Source: Eudoraea chungangensis (lineage in GTDB: Bacteria > Bacteroidota > Bacteroidia > Flavobacteriales > Flavobacteriaceae). From it: DNA of 64,000 nt. Below the pieces are notes generated by a model that saw only the letters and a program-made list of their open reading frames with translations, did not search any database and was not told where the DNA came from. Location: contig NZ_JARDUB010000002.1 in assembly GCF_029360665.1 (NCBI RefSeq), positions 372,001 through 436,000 on the forward strand, in the 5' to 3' direction. Positions within the stretch are counted from its first letter, which is position 1. Each line of letters begins with the position of its first letter. Position numbers and translations under genes: made by a program. Positions 45,931 to 55,810 of the stretch are shown here, piece by piece.

Positions 45931-46605
45931 ATGAAAAATCTTATAAGCCTTTGCTTTGTTTTGGTTACCGCTATTAGTTTTGCACAAAACATAGTAAATA
46001 AAGATGTGGGTTCTTTTAGCGAGATTAAAGTTTATGACTTGATTGAAGTAAATCTCATCAAGTCTGACGTTAACAAAATTATGGTTAAAGGACATAATGT
46101 ATACGATGTTAAGTTTGTAAATAAAAATGGGGTTTTAAAACTCCGAATGGATGCCGATAGCAAATTTCAAGGAGAAGATACTTTTGTGGAGGTTTATTAT
46201 ACTTCATTATCTGTAATAGATGGTAATGAAGGTGCCAGAATAGTATGTAATGAACTTATCCAACAGAACAATCTTACTTTGAAAACGCAAGAGGGCGCTA
46301 AAATTGTTGTGGGGATGGAAGTGAAAGATGTAGATATTCGTGCCGTAACCGGTGGAGTGGTTGAAGCTTCTGGTTTGGCAAAGAATCAAATTGTAGTGAT
46401 TAATACTGGAGGCGTATTTGATGGGCGAGGACTAAAGTCGGAAGTCGCCAGTATCAAAATTTCTGCCGGAGGTGAGGCAGAATTGTATGCAACAGAACAA
46501 GTTGATGTAAATGTAAAGGCAGGAGGAGATGTATTCGTCTACGGAAACCCCAAAACTGTGAATAAAAACACCTTGGCAGGTGGAAGAATTGTCTTCAAGG
46601 ATTAG
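45931..46605 (+). CDS. Head GIN (DUF2807) domain secreted protein
   Basis: A 224-residue protein with an N-terminal signal peptide (KNLISLCFVLVTAISFAQ). The remainder is a right-handed beta-helix of short Gly/Val-rich strands typical of DUF2807. No lipobox. Function unknown. It has its own terminator and lies between the aromatic operon and rsgA. Confidence 0.8.
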   Translation: MKNLISLCFVLVTAISFAQNIVNKDVGSFSEIKVYDLIEVNLIKSDVNKIMVKGHNVYDVKFVNKNGVLKLRMDADSKFQGEDTFVEVYYTSLSVIDGNEGARIVCNELIQQNNLTLKTQEGAKIVVGMEVKDVDIRAVTGGVVEASGLAKNQIVVINTGGVFDGRGLKSEVASIKISAGGEAELYATEQVDVNVKAGGDVFVYGNPKTVNKNTLAGGRIVFKD

Positions 46606-46631
46606 TCTACTATTTAATTTATACAATATTA

Positions 46632-46665
46632 ATCCCGAACATAGTTTTTATGTTCGGGATTTTTC
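46632..46665 (+). terminator. Rho-independent terminator after the DUF2807 gene
   Basis: ATCCCGAACATA / TATGTTCGGGAT stem with a 5-nt loop and a T-run. Confidence 0.92.
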
Positions 46666-46722
46666 TAATGGTATTCTTGCGAATAAAACTAATATTGTTT
46701 CTTTGTAGACAAATAAGATCGC

Positions 46723-47673
46723 ATGAAGGGTACGGTTTACAAATCTACTGGCAGTTGGTATACTGTGAAGACCGAAGAAGGTACTACCCATGAATGTAGG
46801 ATAAGAGGTAAGTTCCGTTTAAAGGGCATTAAGAGTACCAACCCAATTGCTGTTGGGGATCATGTGATATTTCAGCTTGAAACTATTGGGGATGAGACGT
46901 TTGGCGTTATTTCAGAAATACAGGAAAGAAAGAATTACATTATCCGAAAATCGGTAAATCTTTCTAAACAAACTCATATTCTGGCAGCCAATTTAGATCA
47001 GGTATTTCTTCTTGTTACTTTGAATAATCCTAGAACTTCCACCATCTTTATCGACAGGTTTTTGGTAACATGTGAAGCCTATGATATTAAGACAATACTT
47101 CTTTTTAATAAATTAGATATATATAGTACGGAAGAATTAGATGAGATAAAATATCTTGCTGGCATTTATAGAAAAATAGGCTATGAATGTATAGGTATTT
47201 CAGCAAAAACAGGAAAAAACGTGTCAAAGGTTAGTGATCTTATGAAAGATAAAGTCAATTTTTTTTCAGGTCATTCTGGTGTTGGGAAGTCTACCTTAGT
47301 CAATACTATTGCGCCAGAACTTCAGCTTAAAACGAATGCAATATCTACCCAGCACTATCAAGGACAGCATACCACTACTTTTGCAGAAATGTATGATCTT
47401 AGTTTTGGAGCCAAGATAATAGATACCCCTGGAATAAAGGGTTTTGGTGTTGTGGATATGGAGAAAGATGAAATAGGGGATTATTTTCCTGAATTTTTTG
47501 CTTTAAAAGAGAATTGTAAGTTTAATAATTGTTTGCATGTAGATGAACCCAAATGTGCGGTAAAGGCGGCTTTGGAAAATGATGAAGTCTCTTGGAGCAG
47601 ATACCAAAGCTATTTGCAAATACTTAGCGGTGATGAAGATACCTATAGAATTGATAATTACGAAGAGCAATGA
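46723..47673 (+). CDS. rsgA: Ribosome small-subunit biogenesis GTPase RsgA
   Basis: Circularly permuted GTPase of 316 residues. An N-terminal OB fold (1 to about 70) precedes the G domain, in which G4 (FNKLD) comes before G1 (GHSGVGKSTL) and G3 (DTPGIKGFG). The C-terminal zinc site is seen in CKFNNCLHVDEPKC. It overlaps dtd by 4 bp, starting a run of three coupled genes. Confidence 0.95.
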   Translation: MKGTVYKSTGSWYTVKTEEGTTHECRIRGKFRLKGIKSTNPIAVGDHVIFQLETIGDETFGVISEIQERKNYIIRKSVNLSKQTHILAANLDQVFLLVTLNNPRTSTIFIDRFLVTCEAYDIKTILLFNKLDIYSTEELDEIKYLAGIYRKIGYECIGISAKTGKNVSKVSDLMKDKVNFFSGHSGVGKSTLVNTIAPELQLKTNAISTQHYQGQHTTTFAEMYDLSFGAKIIDTPGIKGFGVVDMEKDEIGDYFPEFFALKENCKFNNCLHVDEPKCAVKAALENDEVSWSRYQSYLQILSGDEDTYRIDNYEEQ

Positions 47674-48125
47674 GAGCAGTGATACAAAGAGTGCAGCATT
47701 GTTCTGTAACGATAGACCATAAAGTGGTTTCTGCCATACAGGAAGGTTTGTTAGTTTTATTGGGGATTGAAGATGCCGATACCTCCGAAGATATTCAATG
47801 GCTTTCTAAGAAGATAATAAACATGAGGATTTTTAATGATAAGGAAGGAGTCATGAATTTATCTCTTTTAGATATTAATGGAGAGACTCTAGTAGTGAGC
47901 CAGTTTACATTGCATGCGGCAACCAAGAAAGGAAATAGACCTTCTTATGTAAAAGCGGCGAGACCGGATTTAGCTATACCTTTATACGAGCAGTTTTTAA
48001 AACAGATAGAAGCAGACCTAGGAAAACAAGTTGGGGCGGGGGTATTTGGTGCTGATATGAAAGTTAGCTTGTTAAACGACGGCCCCGTTACCATACTTTT
48101 GGATACAAAAAATAAAGAATTATGA
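47670..48125 (+). CDS. dtd: D-aminoacyl-tRNA deacylase
   Basis: Removes D-amino acids from tRNA; 151 residues. MRAVIQRVQHCSV start, active-site SQFTLHA, and NRPSYVKAARP. The NDGPVTILLDT segment carries the Gly-cisPro motif. Overlaps both neighbours by 4 bp. Confidence 0.95.
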   Translation: MRAVIQRVQHCSVTIDHKVVSAIQEGLLVLLGIEDADTSEDIQWLSKKIINMRIFNDKEGVMNLSLLDINGETLVVSQFTLHAATKKGNRPSYVKAARPDLAIPLYEQFLKQIEADLGKQVGAGVFGADMKVSLLNDGPVTILLDTKNKEL

Positions 48126-48448
48126 ATATTAAGGATGCACAAAAGGCGGTGGATGATTGGATAAATGAGCATGGGGTTCGGTACTTCAATGAATTAACCA
48201 ATATGGCGCAACTTACTGAGGAAGTAGGAGAAGTAGCGAGAATAATTGCCAGACGATACGGAGAGCAAAGCGAAAAAGATTCTGATAAGAGTAAAGATTT
48301 AGGAGAAGAATTGGCCGACGTTGTTTTTGTGGTATTGTGCCTTGCCAATCAAACCGGAATTGATTTGCAACAGGCATTGGAAAAAAAAATGGACCTAAAA
48401 GCGAAAAGAGATCATCAGAGGCATCAAAATAATCCTAAACTGAAATAG
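48122..48448 (+). CDS. MazG-like nucleotide pyrophosphohydrolase
   Basis: A 108-residue single all-alpha NTP-PPase domain. Metal-binding ExxE...ExxD pattern: LTEEVGEVARI followed by LGEELADVVFVVLCLAN. Probably hydrolyses non-canonical or excess NTPs. Coupled to dtd by an ATGA overlap, which suggests a housekeeping 'cleaning' operon with rsgA. Confidence 0.88.
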   Translation: MNIKDAQKAVDDWINEHGVRYFNELTNMAQLTEEVGEVARIIARRYGEQSEKDSDKSKDLGEELADVVFVVLCLANQTGIDLQQALEKKMDLKAKRDHQRHQNNPKLK

Positions 48449-48483
48449 TTTGTATCTTTACCTTTTGCTAAAAATCAATACTT

Positions 48484-49713
48484 TTGAATTTACTCCTTAG
48501 AGGCCCTAAAAATAAAAACCTCAACACTCAGCTTAATATAACCGGCTCTAAAAGCGAAACGAATAGGCTTCTTTTGCTTCAGGCAATTTATCCTAACCTC
48601 AGTCTCAAAAACCTTTCCGTTTCTGATGACGGAGAGGCCATGGCTAAGGGGTTAGGAATTGAATCTGGCACCGTTGATATCCATCATGCAGGAACTGCTA
48701 TGCGTTTTTTAACGGCATTTTTTGCCTCACAGGAAGGGAAAGAAATTATTCTTACCGGGTCTAAACGAATGCAGGAGCGGCCAATTAAGGTTTTAGTGGA
48801 GGCATTAATTCAATTAGGTGCTGAAATTGATTATGTGGAAAACGATGGTTTTCCACCTATTAAGATTGTTGGAAAAAACCTAAGCAAGAAAAAAGTAAGT
48901 CTCCCAGCCAATATTAGTAGTCAGTACATTTCTGCTCTTTTGTTAATTGCACCTAGTTTGCAAAGGGGTTTGGAATTAGAATTAATTGGAAAGATAACCT
49001 CTGTACCGTATATAAAAATGACATTGGCTCTTTTAGATCAAATAGGAGTTAGCAGTCAATTTAGCGGTAATTCAATCAAAGTACTCCCTTGTAAAAGTGT
49101 AAAAGACCTGACCATAACAGTAGAATCTGATTGGAGCTCTGCTTCGTATTTCTACAGCTTAATCGCTATGAGCGATGTGGGGAGTAACATTTGTTTGTCG
49201 TCGTATAAAACAGATAGTCTGCAGGGTGATAGTATTTTAACGGAACTATATACTTTCTTTGGTGTAGAAACCGTATTTGAAGACGACCTTCTATATATTC
49301 ACAAAAAAAAGAGCCCAGAAAAGGACTCTTTTAGCTATGATCTTACCAACGCTCCGGATTTGGCTCAAACAGTTGCTGCTACTTGTTTTGGATTAGGTAT
49401 GTCCTGTAATTTAATAGGTTTACATACCCTAAAAATAAAGGAGACAGATAGGTTGGTGGCCATGGAAAACGAACTGACAAAACTTGGGGCCAAGGTCAGC
49501 ATCACAGATTTTTCTCTCACCCTTGCCGCTTCCAAAATACATTCGGAAGAGGTTAGTATTAATACCTACAACGATCATCGAATGGCCATGGCATTTGCTC
49601 CATTGGCACTCCTAAGACCTTTAAAAATAAACGATGCCGAAGTTGTTTCTAAGTCTTATCCTAACTTTTGGAAGGACTTTCAACAAATAGGATTTATTAC
49701 AAAGGAGGTTTAA
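48484..49713 (+). CDS. aroA: 3-phosphoshikimate 1-carboxyvinyltransferase (EPSP synthase)
   Basis: Shikimate-pathway enzyme of 409 residues. The TTG start at 48484 gives NLLLRGPKNK. Visible: GSKSETNRLLLLQA (Lys/Ser of the shikimate-phosphate site), HAGTAMRFL, SSQYISALLL, ESDWSSASYF, NDHRMAMAFA and SKSYPNFW. It lies 35 bp after the MazG-like gene and outside the attenuated operon. Confidence 0.94.
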   Translation: MNLLLRGPKNKNLNTQLNITGSKSETNRLLLLQAIYPNLSLKNLSVSDDGEAMAKGLGIESGTVDIHHAGTAMRFLTAFFASQEGKEIILTGSKRMQERPIKVLVEALIQLGAEIDYVENDGFPPIKIVGKNLSKKKVSLPANISSQYISALLLIAPSLQRGLELELIGKITSVPYIKMTLALLDQIGVSSQFSGNSIKVLPCKSVKDLTITVESDWSSASYFYSLIAMSDVGSNICLSSYKTDSLQGDSILTELYTFFGVETVFEDDLLYIHKKKSPEKDSFSYDLTNAPDLAQTVAATCFGLGMSCNLIGLHTLKIKETDRLVAMENELTKLGAKVSITDFSLTLAASKIHSEEVSINTYNDHRMAMAFAPLALLRPLKINDAEVVSKSYPNFWKDFQQIGFITKEV

Positions 49714-49736
49714 TCCATATTTAAACTTGCATTTAC

Positions 49737-49768
49737 TTGACTTCGCCTATACCACTATCGTATATTTG
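49737..49768 (+). promoter_or_regulatory. Promoter of queA
   Basis: -33 TTG (49737-49739), 21-bp spacer and -7 TATATTTG (49761-49768), a full Bacteroidota match. The ATG is 32 bp downstream. Confidence 0.7.
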
Positions 49769-49800
49769 CCACCGCAAAAAAGACTCACTAAAACACCTAT

Positions 49801-50850
49801 ATGAAATTATCACACTTTAATTTTGAATTGCCAAAAGAGTTATTGGCAGAATATCCCGCTGAGAATAGAGATGAATCTAAATTGATGGTTGTCCATAGAG
49901 AAACTGGAAAAATTGAACACAAAATGTTCAAAGACCTTATAAATTACTTCGATGAAGGTGATGTAATGGTCCTTAACAATACCAAAGTTTTTCCTGCAAG
50001 ACTTTATGGGAATAAAGAAAAAACTGGCGCAAGAATTGAAGTATTTTTATTACGCGAATTAAATGAAGAACAACGACTTTGGGATGTTTTGGTAGATCCG
50101 GCAAGGAAGATAAGAATCGGTAATAAGTTGTATTTTGGAGAAGATGAGACTCTGGTCGCTGAAGTGATAGATAATACAACCTCCAGAGGTAGAACGCTTC
50201 GTTTTTTATACGACGGTTCCTATACAGATTTTAGAAGAAAATTAAGAGAACTGGGCGAAACTCCCTTGCCTAAATATATTAAGCGAGAAGTAGAACCGGA
50301 GGATGAAAGTAGATACCAAACTATTTATGCTAAATACGAGGGAGCGGTTGCAGCGCCTACAGCAGGATTGCATTTTTCTAAACACCTTTTGAAACGCCTG
50401 GAAATTAAGGGTATAGATTTTGCCGAACTTACTTTACATGTAGGATTGGGTACTTTTAGTCCTGTAGAAGTGGAAGATCTTTCTAAGCATAAGATGGATA
50501 GCGAAGAATTAGTTATCGAAGAGAAGGCTACAGAAATTGTAAATTCGGCCAAGTTGAACAAGCGTAAGATTTGTGCTGTGGGAACAACTGCCATGCGAGG
50601 TTTAGAGAGTGCAGTTTCTTCGGAACATACTTTAAATACTTTTGACGGTTGGACCAATAAGTTTGTTTTTCCTCCATATGATTTTAGTATAGCCAACGCA
50701 ATGGTCACTAACTTTCATCTGCCTAAATCCACTCTTTTAATGATGGTGTCGGCATTTATGGGGCACGACTTAATGAAAAGGGCTTACAAAGAAGCCATAA
50801 TAGAAGGATACAGGTTTTATTCATACGGTGATGCTATGCTGATCATATAA
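49801..50850 (+). CDS. queA: tRNA preQ1(34) S-adenosylmethionine ribosyltransferase-isomerase
   Basis: Late step of queuosine synthesis using SAM as ribosyl donor; 349 residues. Signatures: [66 protein letters not shown] and [21 protein letters not shown] (in parts). It has its own promoter and terminator. Confidence 0.96.
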   Translation: MKLSHFNFELPKELLAEYPAENRDESKLMVVHRETGKIEHKMFKDLINYFDEGDVMVLNNTKVFPARLYGNKEKTGARIEVFLLRELNEEQRLWDVLVDPARKIRIGNKLYFGEDETLVAEVIDNTTSRGRTLRFLYDGSYTDFRRKLRELGETPLPKYIKREVEPEDESRYQTIYAKYEGAVAAPTAGLHFSKHLLKRLEIKGIDFAELTLHVGLGTFSPVEVEDLSKHKMDSEELVIEEKATEIVNSAKLNKRKICAVGTTAMRGLESAVSSEHTLNTFDGWTNKFVFPPYDFSIANAMVTNFHLPKSTLLMMVSAFMGHDLMKRAYKEAIIEGYRFYSYGDAMLII

Positions 50851-50874
50851 TGGATAGCCTTTACTATAATGTAT

Positions 50875-50913
50875 ATCCTGTCTTTTCTTTAATGGTTAGA
50901 CAGGATTTTTTTT
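50875..50913 (+). terminator. Rho-independent terminator between queA and rlmN
   Basis: ATCCTGTCT / AGACAGGAT stem with a 14-nt loop followed by eight Ts. The next ATG is only 5 bp away, so rlmN either has its promoter inside queA or depends on read-through. Confidence 0.85.
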
Positions 50914-50917
50914 AAGG

Positions 50918-51958
50918 ATGAGTGATAAAAAAGACATACGGGCGCTTACCAAAGAACAGTTACGGAGTTTTTTCGAAGAGATAGGGCAGCCGGCATTTAG
51001 AGGAAATCAGGTTTATGAATGGTTGTGGCAAAAATCTGTTCATTCTTTTGATGCCATGACTAATATTTCTAAAGCTACTAGGGCCAAACTCCAAGAACAA
51101 TTTGTAATTAACCATATTAAGGTAGATCAGTTGCAAAGAAGTTCTGATGGTACCATTAAAAATGCAGTTAGGTTACATGATGATTTAATTGTAGAATCTG
51201 TATTGATTCCTGTTAAAGACAGAACAACGGCCTGTGTCTCTAGTCAGGTTGGATGTAGTCTAGATTGTCAGTTTTGTGCTACAGCCAGACTGAAAAGGAT
51301 GCGAAACCTAAATCCAGATGAAATATATGATCAGGTAGTGGCAATTCACAATGAGAGCCTTCTATATTTTAACAGACCTCTCACAAATATTGTTTTTATG
51401 GGGATGGGGGAACCCTTAATGAATTACAATAACGTACTTAAGGCAATTGATAAAATAACTTCTCCAGAGGGTTTAGGAATGTCTCCGAAAAGAATAACAG
51501 TATCTACTTCTGGAGTGCCAAAAATGATTAAAAAATTAGCTGATGACAAAGTTAGATTTAATCTGGCCGTTTCCTTACACTCGGCCATAGAAGAAGTAAG
51601 AACATCTATCATGCCCTTTAATGCCACCTTTAGTCTAACAGATTTAAGAGATTCCTTGATCTATTGGTATAAGCAAACCAAAAGCAGAATTACTTATGAA
51701 TATGTAGTTTGGGAGGGTATTAATGACAAACCTAGGGATATTGAAGCTTTGATTAAATTCTGTAAGTTCGCGCCTGCAAAAGTAAATTTAATTGAGTACA
51801 ATCCTATTGATGATGAACGATTTCGGCAGGCCTCCTCTAGGGCTATTGAGGCTTATGTAAAAGCATTAGAGGAGGAAGGAATTACGGTAACTGTAAGAAG
51901 GTCAAGAGGAAAAGATATAGACGCCGCCTGTGGACAACTTGCCAACAAAACTACTTAG
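50918..51958 (+). CDS. rlmN: 23S rRNA/tRNA adenine-C2 methyltransferase RlmN
   Basis: Radical SAM enzyme of 346 residues. The cluster motif CX3CX2C is in CSLDCQFC, and the catalytic cysteines are in TACVSSQVG and DAACGQLA. GMGEPLMNYNNV and RITVSTSGVP are typical. Start ATG immediately follows the queA terminator. Confidence 0.95.
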   Translation: MSDKKDIRALTKEQLRSFFEEIGQPAFRGNQVYEWLWQKSVHSFDAMTNISKATRAKLQEQFVINHIKVDQLQRSSDGTIKNAVRLHDDLIVESVLIPVKDRTTACVSSQVGCSLDCQFCATARLKRMRNLNPDEIYDQVVAIHNESLLYFNRPLTNIVFMGMGEPLMNYNNVLKAIDKITSPEGLGMSPKRITVSTSGVPKMIKKLADDKVRFNLAVSLHSAIEEVRTSIMPFNATFSLTDLRDSLIYWYKQTKSRITYEYVVWEGINDKPRDIEALIKFCKFAPAKVNLIEYNPIDDERFRQASSRAIEAYVKALEEEGITVTVRRSRGKDIDAACGQLANKTT

Positions 51959-52091
51959 GATAAGGCTAATTCTTAGAGAAAGGCGTCACAAGACGATTTA
52001 TTAATTCAGGAAATCCTTTATTTCCTATTTCAGACTTCTTTCCCCTTTATATTTTGCCTAATTTTAGCAAAAAGAAGAAACATATCACCTC

Positions 52092-53069
52092 TTGAAAATT
52101 GTAGCACAAATTTCGGAACCCATAAGCATGGAAATGGAACTTTTTGAAAGAAAGTTCAGGGAATCTATGTTAACTAATGTTGCGCTACTAAATCGAATTA
52201 CGTACTATATTGTCAATAGAAAGGGGAAACAGATGCGCCCTATGTTTGTGTTCCTTACGGCAAAACTGGTTAACAATGGGGAAGTAAATGAAAGAACTTA
52301 TAGGGGAGCCTCCGTGATTGAATTAATTCATACCGCCTCTTTAGTGCATGACGATGTTGTAGACGATAGTTATAAGAGAAGAGGATTTTTTTCCATAAAT
52401 GCCTTGTGGAAAAATAAGATTGCAGTTTTAGTAGGCGATTATCTACTTTCTAAAGGAATGCTCCTTTCTGTGGAATACGAAGATTTTGATCTGTTGAAAA
52501 TTATTTCTGTGGCTATAAGAGAAATAAGTGAAGGAGAATTATTGCAAATTGATAAGGCCCGAAGATTAGATATAACAGAGGAGGTCTACTACGAGATCAT
52601 TAGGCAAAAAACCGCTACCTTAATCGCTGCATGTTGTAGTTTAGGAGCGTGCTCCGTTAAACCTGAGAGTAAGGAAGTGGAGGCCTTTAGAAAGTTTGGT
52701 GAACTGTGCGGTATGGCTTTTCAAATTAAAGATGATTTATTCGACTATGGGACAGAAAAAATTGGGAAGCCTACGGGTATAGATATTAAGGAACAGAAGA
52801 TGACTTTACCATTAATTTATACCCTAAACAATTGCTCGTCCAAAGAGAAGAAGTGGCTAATTAATTCAGTCAAGAATCATAATAAAGATAAAAAAAGAGT
52901 AAAAGAGGTAATCTCCCTTGTAAAGGAAAGAGGAGGACTGCGATATGCAGAACAAAAGATGAATGCCTTTAAAAACGAAGCTCTTGAACTATTAAATACA
53001 TATCCAGATTCTCCATATAAAGATGCCTTACGTCTTATGGTTAATTATGTAGTAGATAGGAAGAAATAA
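52092..53069 (+). CDS. Polyprenyl synthetase (isoprenyl diphosphate synthase)
   Basis: Long-chain prenyl diphosphate synthase, 325 residues. First Asp-rich motif in LVHDDVVDDSYKRRG, second in FQIKDDLFDYG; also KQMRPMFVFLTAKL. The TTG start at 52092 gives KIVAQISEPISMEMELF, a well-conserved N-terminus, so it is preferred over the later ATG. Probably supplies menaquinone or polyprenyl carrier side chains. Confidence 0.92.
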   Translation: MKIVAQISEPISMEMELFERKFRESMLTNVALLNRITYYIVNRKGKQMRPMFVFLTAKLVNNGEVNERTYRGASVIELIHTASLVHDDVVDDSYKRRGFFSINALWKNKIAVLVGDYLLSKGMLLSVEYEDFDLLKIISVAIREISEGELLQIDKARRLDITEEVYYEIIRQKTATLIAACCSLGACSVKPESKEVEAFRKFGELCGMAFQIKDDLFDYGTEKIGKPTGIDIKEQKMTLPLIYTLNNCSSKEKKWLINSVKNHNKDKKRVKEVISLVKERGGLRYAEQKMNAFKNEALELLNTYPDSPYKDALRLMVNYVVDRKK

Positions 53070-53131
53070 TTTATTTTATCTTCAGGCAACCTTTCTAAAA
53101 GCAAAAGCGTCTATCTAATTAGAAGACTAGA

Positions 53132-53704
53132 ATGAAAGCTTTGAAAATCATATCATTTTACAATAACGAAAAGGGTTTAATTCGTAAAGCTGCGAAGGGA
53201 AATAACAATGCTCAGCGTGTTATTTTTGAAAAGTACTCTCCTAAAATGCTTGGTGTATGCAGACAATATATTAAGGATATACATTTTGCTGAAGATGTAA
53301 TGATTAAAAGTTTTGTAAAAGTCTTTGATAAAATAGACTCCTTTAGACAGGAAGGAAGTTTTGAAGGATGGATTAGAAAAATAATGGTTAGAGAGTGTAT
53401 TTCCTTTTTAAGGAAAAAACAATTTGTTGTTTTTGATGAAGAAGCAATTGATAACCATATTGGATCTGAGGACGCGCTTTCCAGTGATTTGGACGCAGAG
53501 TATTTACAAAGAATGATAGATAGATTGCCAGAAGGTTATAGAATGGTATTTGTTTTATTTGCCATAGAGGGTTACAAGCATAACGAAATTGGTTCTATGT
53601 TAAATATTTCTGAAAGTACTTCCAAGTCACAATTGTTTAAGGCGAGAAGAATTTTAAAAGAACAATTAAGAAAACAAAATGTGTTGGGTTATGGAACCGA
53701 ATAA
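53132..53704 (+). CDS. RNA polymerase ECF-type sigma factor
   Basis: A 190-residue sigma-70 family protein with regions 2 (YSPKMLGVCRQYIKD, then EDVMIKSFVKVFDKI and FEGWIRKIMVRECIS) and 4 (LPEGYRMVFVLFAIEG, NEIGSMLNISESTSKSQLFK). The 3' end overlaps the next gene by 14 bp, whose protein has a single membrane helix, the usual sigma/anti-sigma layout. Signal unknown. Confidence 0.93.
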   Translation: MKALKIISFYNNEKGLIRKAAKGNNNAQRVIFEKYSPKMLGVCRQYIKDIHFAEDVMIKSFVKVFDKIDSFRQEGSFEGWIRKIMVRECISFLRKKQFVVFDEEAIDNHIGSEDALSSDLDAEYLQRMIDRLPEGYRMVFVLFAIEGYKHNEIGSMLNISESTSKSQLFKARRILKEQLRKQNVLGYGTE

Positions 53705-54455
53705 ACTAGAAAAACATTTTCGAAAGACGTTTGCGGAAAGAGAAATACAACCTTCTCCGGAGGCTTGGCATAAGATTAATAATGAGATAAAGAAGGACAA
53801 GACTCGTGCGAATTTGCCCTGGTTGAGATATGCTAGTGCTGCGGCTATTGTTTTATTTGTTTTTGGCGCAGTCTTCTATTTTGATAAACAAAATACTCAG
53901 GAGTTTATTATACCCGCTAACCATAATCTCGAAGAGACTATTGTGAATTCTGATGCCGACAAGCATACCCCTATAGAGAAACAAAAGCGGGAAGATACTA
54001 GAGGGAATATTGTTGCCGAGGATATTGAGAAACCAATAAAATCAAGTGCGAATCCTACTAAGATAAAGGTTTCATCAAAATCGAATCCGCATCCTCAAAA
54101 TACAGAGGTGACAAGGACTAATACTAAGGAAGCGCAGAATGTAATTAAAGAGTTGCCAAAGGATAAAACCGATCTTCTAATTGATAGAAAAATAGAGGAA
54201 GTAATGGCCGAGGTAATGGTTTTAGAGAGTAATAAAAATGAGTTGTCCGACATAGAAGTTGAGGCGCTTTTAGTTAAAGCACAAAAGGAAATCTTAGATG
54301 ATGCACTTTTTAGACCAGACCATTCTATTGATCCTAATACACTTTTGTCACAAGTAGAAAATGAGTTGGATCAGTCCTTTAGAGACCAAATCTTCGATAA
54401 GCTTAAAACAGGTTTTAAGAAAGTTAGAACTGCTGTAGCAGATCGAAATAATTAA
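53691..54455 (+). CDS. Putative anti-sigma factor / single-pass membrane protein
   Basis: About 254 residues from the ATG at 53691 (a start at 53679 is possible). A short cytoplasmic part (EPNKLEKHFRKTFAEREIQPSPEAW) is followed by one membrane helix (YASAAAIVLFVFGAVFYF, about 40-60) and a long, charged, low-complexity extracytoplasmic region. No zinc motif. Its overlap with the ECF sigma gene supports an anti-sigma role (inference). Confidence 0.7.
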   Translation: MEPNKLEKHFRKTFAEREIQPSPEAWHKINNEIKKDKTRANLPWLRYASAAAIVLFVFGAVFYFDKQNTQEFIIPANHNLEETIVNSDADKHTPIEKQKREDTRGNIVAEDIEKPIKSSANPTKIKVSSKSNPHPQNTEVTRTNTKEAQNVIKELPKDKTDLLIDRKIEEVMAEVMVLESNKNELSDIEVEALLVKAQKEILDDALFRPDHSIDPNTLLSQVENELDQSFRDQIFDKLKTGFKKVRTAVADRNN

Positions 54456-54543
54456 GTAATACCAGAACACTTATTCTATTTTTAATTTTTTTCAATGGAG
54501 GAATTGAAAGGAGTTTATTCATCAATAACAAATCAAAACAATC

Positions 54544-55617
54544 ATGAGAACAATCATTAATTATTTAGTCGTTTTTTCACTATGCATCTTTACTACCACA
54601 CTGATGGCTCAGGAAACTGCAGACCAACAGATTCAGGAGTTAAAATTGGAAAGAGAACGGGTAACATTACAAGAAAAAAAGGCTCTAAAAAGCGAAGTTG
54701 AAGCGATTAACAGCAGACTAGAAAAGGGAACCTTGACCAAAGAAGAAGCCGACGAACTTAAAGAGGAAGCGGCAAAAAAACGGGCTCTTAATATCGAAGA
54801 TAGACTTAGCATTATTGATAATAAAATTGCAATTTTAGAAAGGAACGGCTTAGAAAATCCCTCAGAATTAGCCATAGAAGAAGACAAGGAAGAAAAGGAG
54901 GAAAAGACAACTGTGATAAAAATAGATCGAGATGATTGGGATTTATTCTACAATGAGAATGGATGGTCGAAGTATGATAGGAGAACATACTCTGATTTTG
55001 TAATAGCATTCGGATTAAATAATGCAATTATAGATGGTGAATCCTTGGAAGATACACCGTATAAAGTTTGGGGAAGTAGATTTTTTGAAATTGGTTGGAA
55101 CTGGAGAACAAGGGTTTTTAATAATTCAAACTTTTTAAGATTCCACTATGGCTTTTCTTTTCAGTTTAACGGATTAAAATCCAAAAATAATTTTTACTAC
55201 ACCACCAACGAGCTTGGGGAAACCGTTTATGAACAGTTTCCTTATGATTTAAGTAAGTCAAAACTTAGAATGGATAATCTGGTGGTTCCAGTATATTTTG
55301 AATTTGGTCCTTCAAAGACCAAAGTTAGTCAGAATAGTATACGGTATTCTCTGAATAACCAATTTAGGATAGGTCTCGGAGGCTATGGCGGATTTAATTT
55401 AGGGACCCGTCAGAAGTTAAAATACAACAGGGACGGTCAAAATGTCAAGGAGAAACTAAAGGGTGGTATTAACAGTAGTCAGTTTATATACGGTTTATCT
55501 GGTTATATGGGAGTAGATTGCTTTCTGGTTTATGTAAAATACGACCTAAATCCAATTTTTAGGGATTATACTCCCGAGCAAAGAAATATATCTTTTGGAT
55601 TACGATTTACCTTGTAG
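54544..55617 (+). CDS. Outer-membrane beta-barrel (PorT-like) protein with coiled coil
   Basis: A 357-residue protein. Signal peptide (hydrophobic stretch to LMAQ), then a Glu/Lys-rich heptad-like coiled coil (about 25-105), then a beta-barrel with alternating aromatics, ending in FGLRFTL. Downstream of the sigma/anti-sigma pair with an 88-bp gap; probably a member of that regulon. Function unknown. Confidence 0.75.
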   Translation: MRTIINYLVVFSLCIFTTTLMAQETADQQIQELKLERERVTLQEKKALKSEVEAINSRLEKGTLTKEEADELKEEAAKKRALNIEDRLSIIDNKIAILERNGLENPSELAIEEDKEEKEEKTTVIKIDRDDWDLFYNENGWSKYDRRTYSDFVIAFGLNNAIIDGESLEDTPYKVWGSRFFEIGWNWRTRVFNNSNFLRFHYGFSFQFNGLKSKNNFYYTTNELGETVYEQFPYDLSKSKLRMDNLVVPVYFEFGPSKTKVSQNSIRYSLNNQFRIGLGGYGGFNLGTRQKLKYNRDGQNVKEKLKGGINSSQFIYGLSGYMGVDCFLVYVKYDLNPIFRDYTPEQRNISFGLRFTL

Positions 55618-55672
55618 TAAATCCAAATAAAAATCATAAAAGTATTTGCTTCATAAAGCTGAAATATCGAAG

Positions 55673-55703
55673 CTTCCGGGGTTCAAAACCTCCGGAAGTT
55701 TTT
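55673..55703 (+). terminator. Rho-independent terminator after the PorT-like gene
   Basis: CTTCCGGGGTT / AACCTCCGGAAG stem with one bulge, loop CAA, then TTTTT. Confidence 0.85.
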
Positions 55704-55810
55704 CTTTCCCAATGATTTTCTTGCGCAAATTTTTAGTTTCAAAATCGAGCTGAAATTACTTTATATTGCATCCTTCTATTTTCGTATTTTTACAGACTAG
55801 CATTTACAAT

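Noticed and set aside
50325-50708. 127-codon reverse frame inside queA
   Set aside because: Antisense to conserved queA motifs, no independent evidence.
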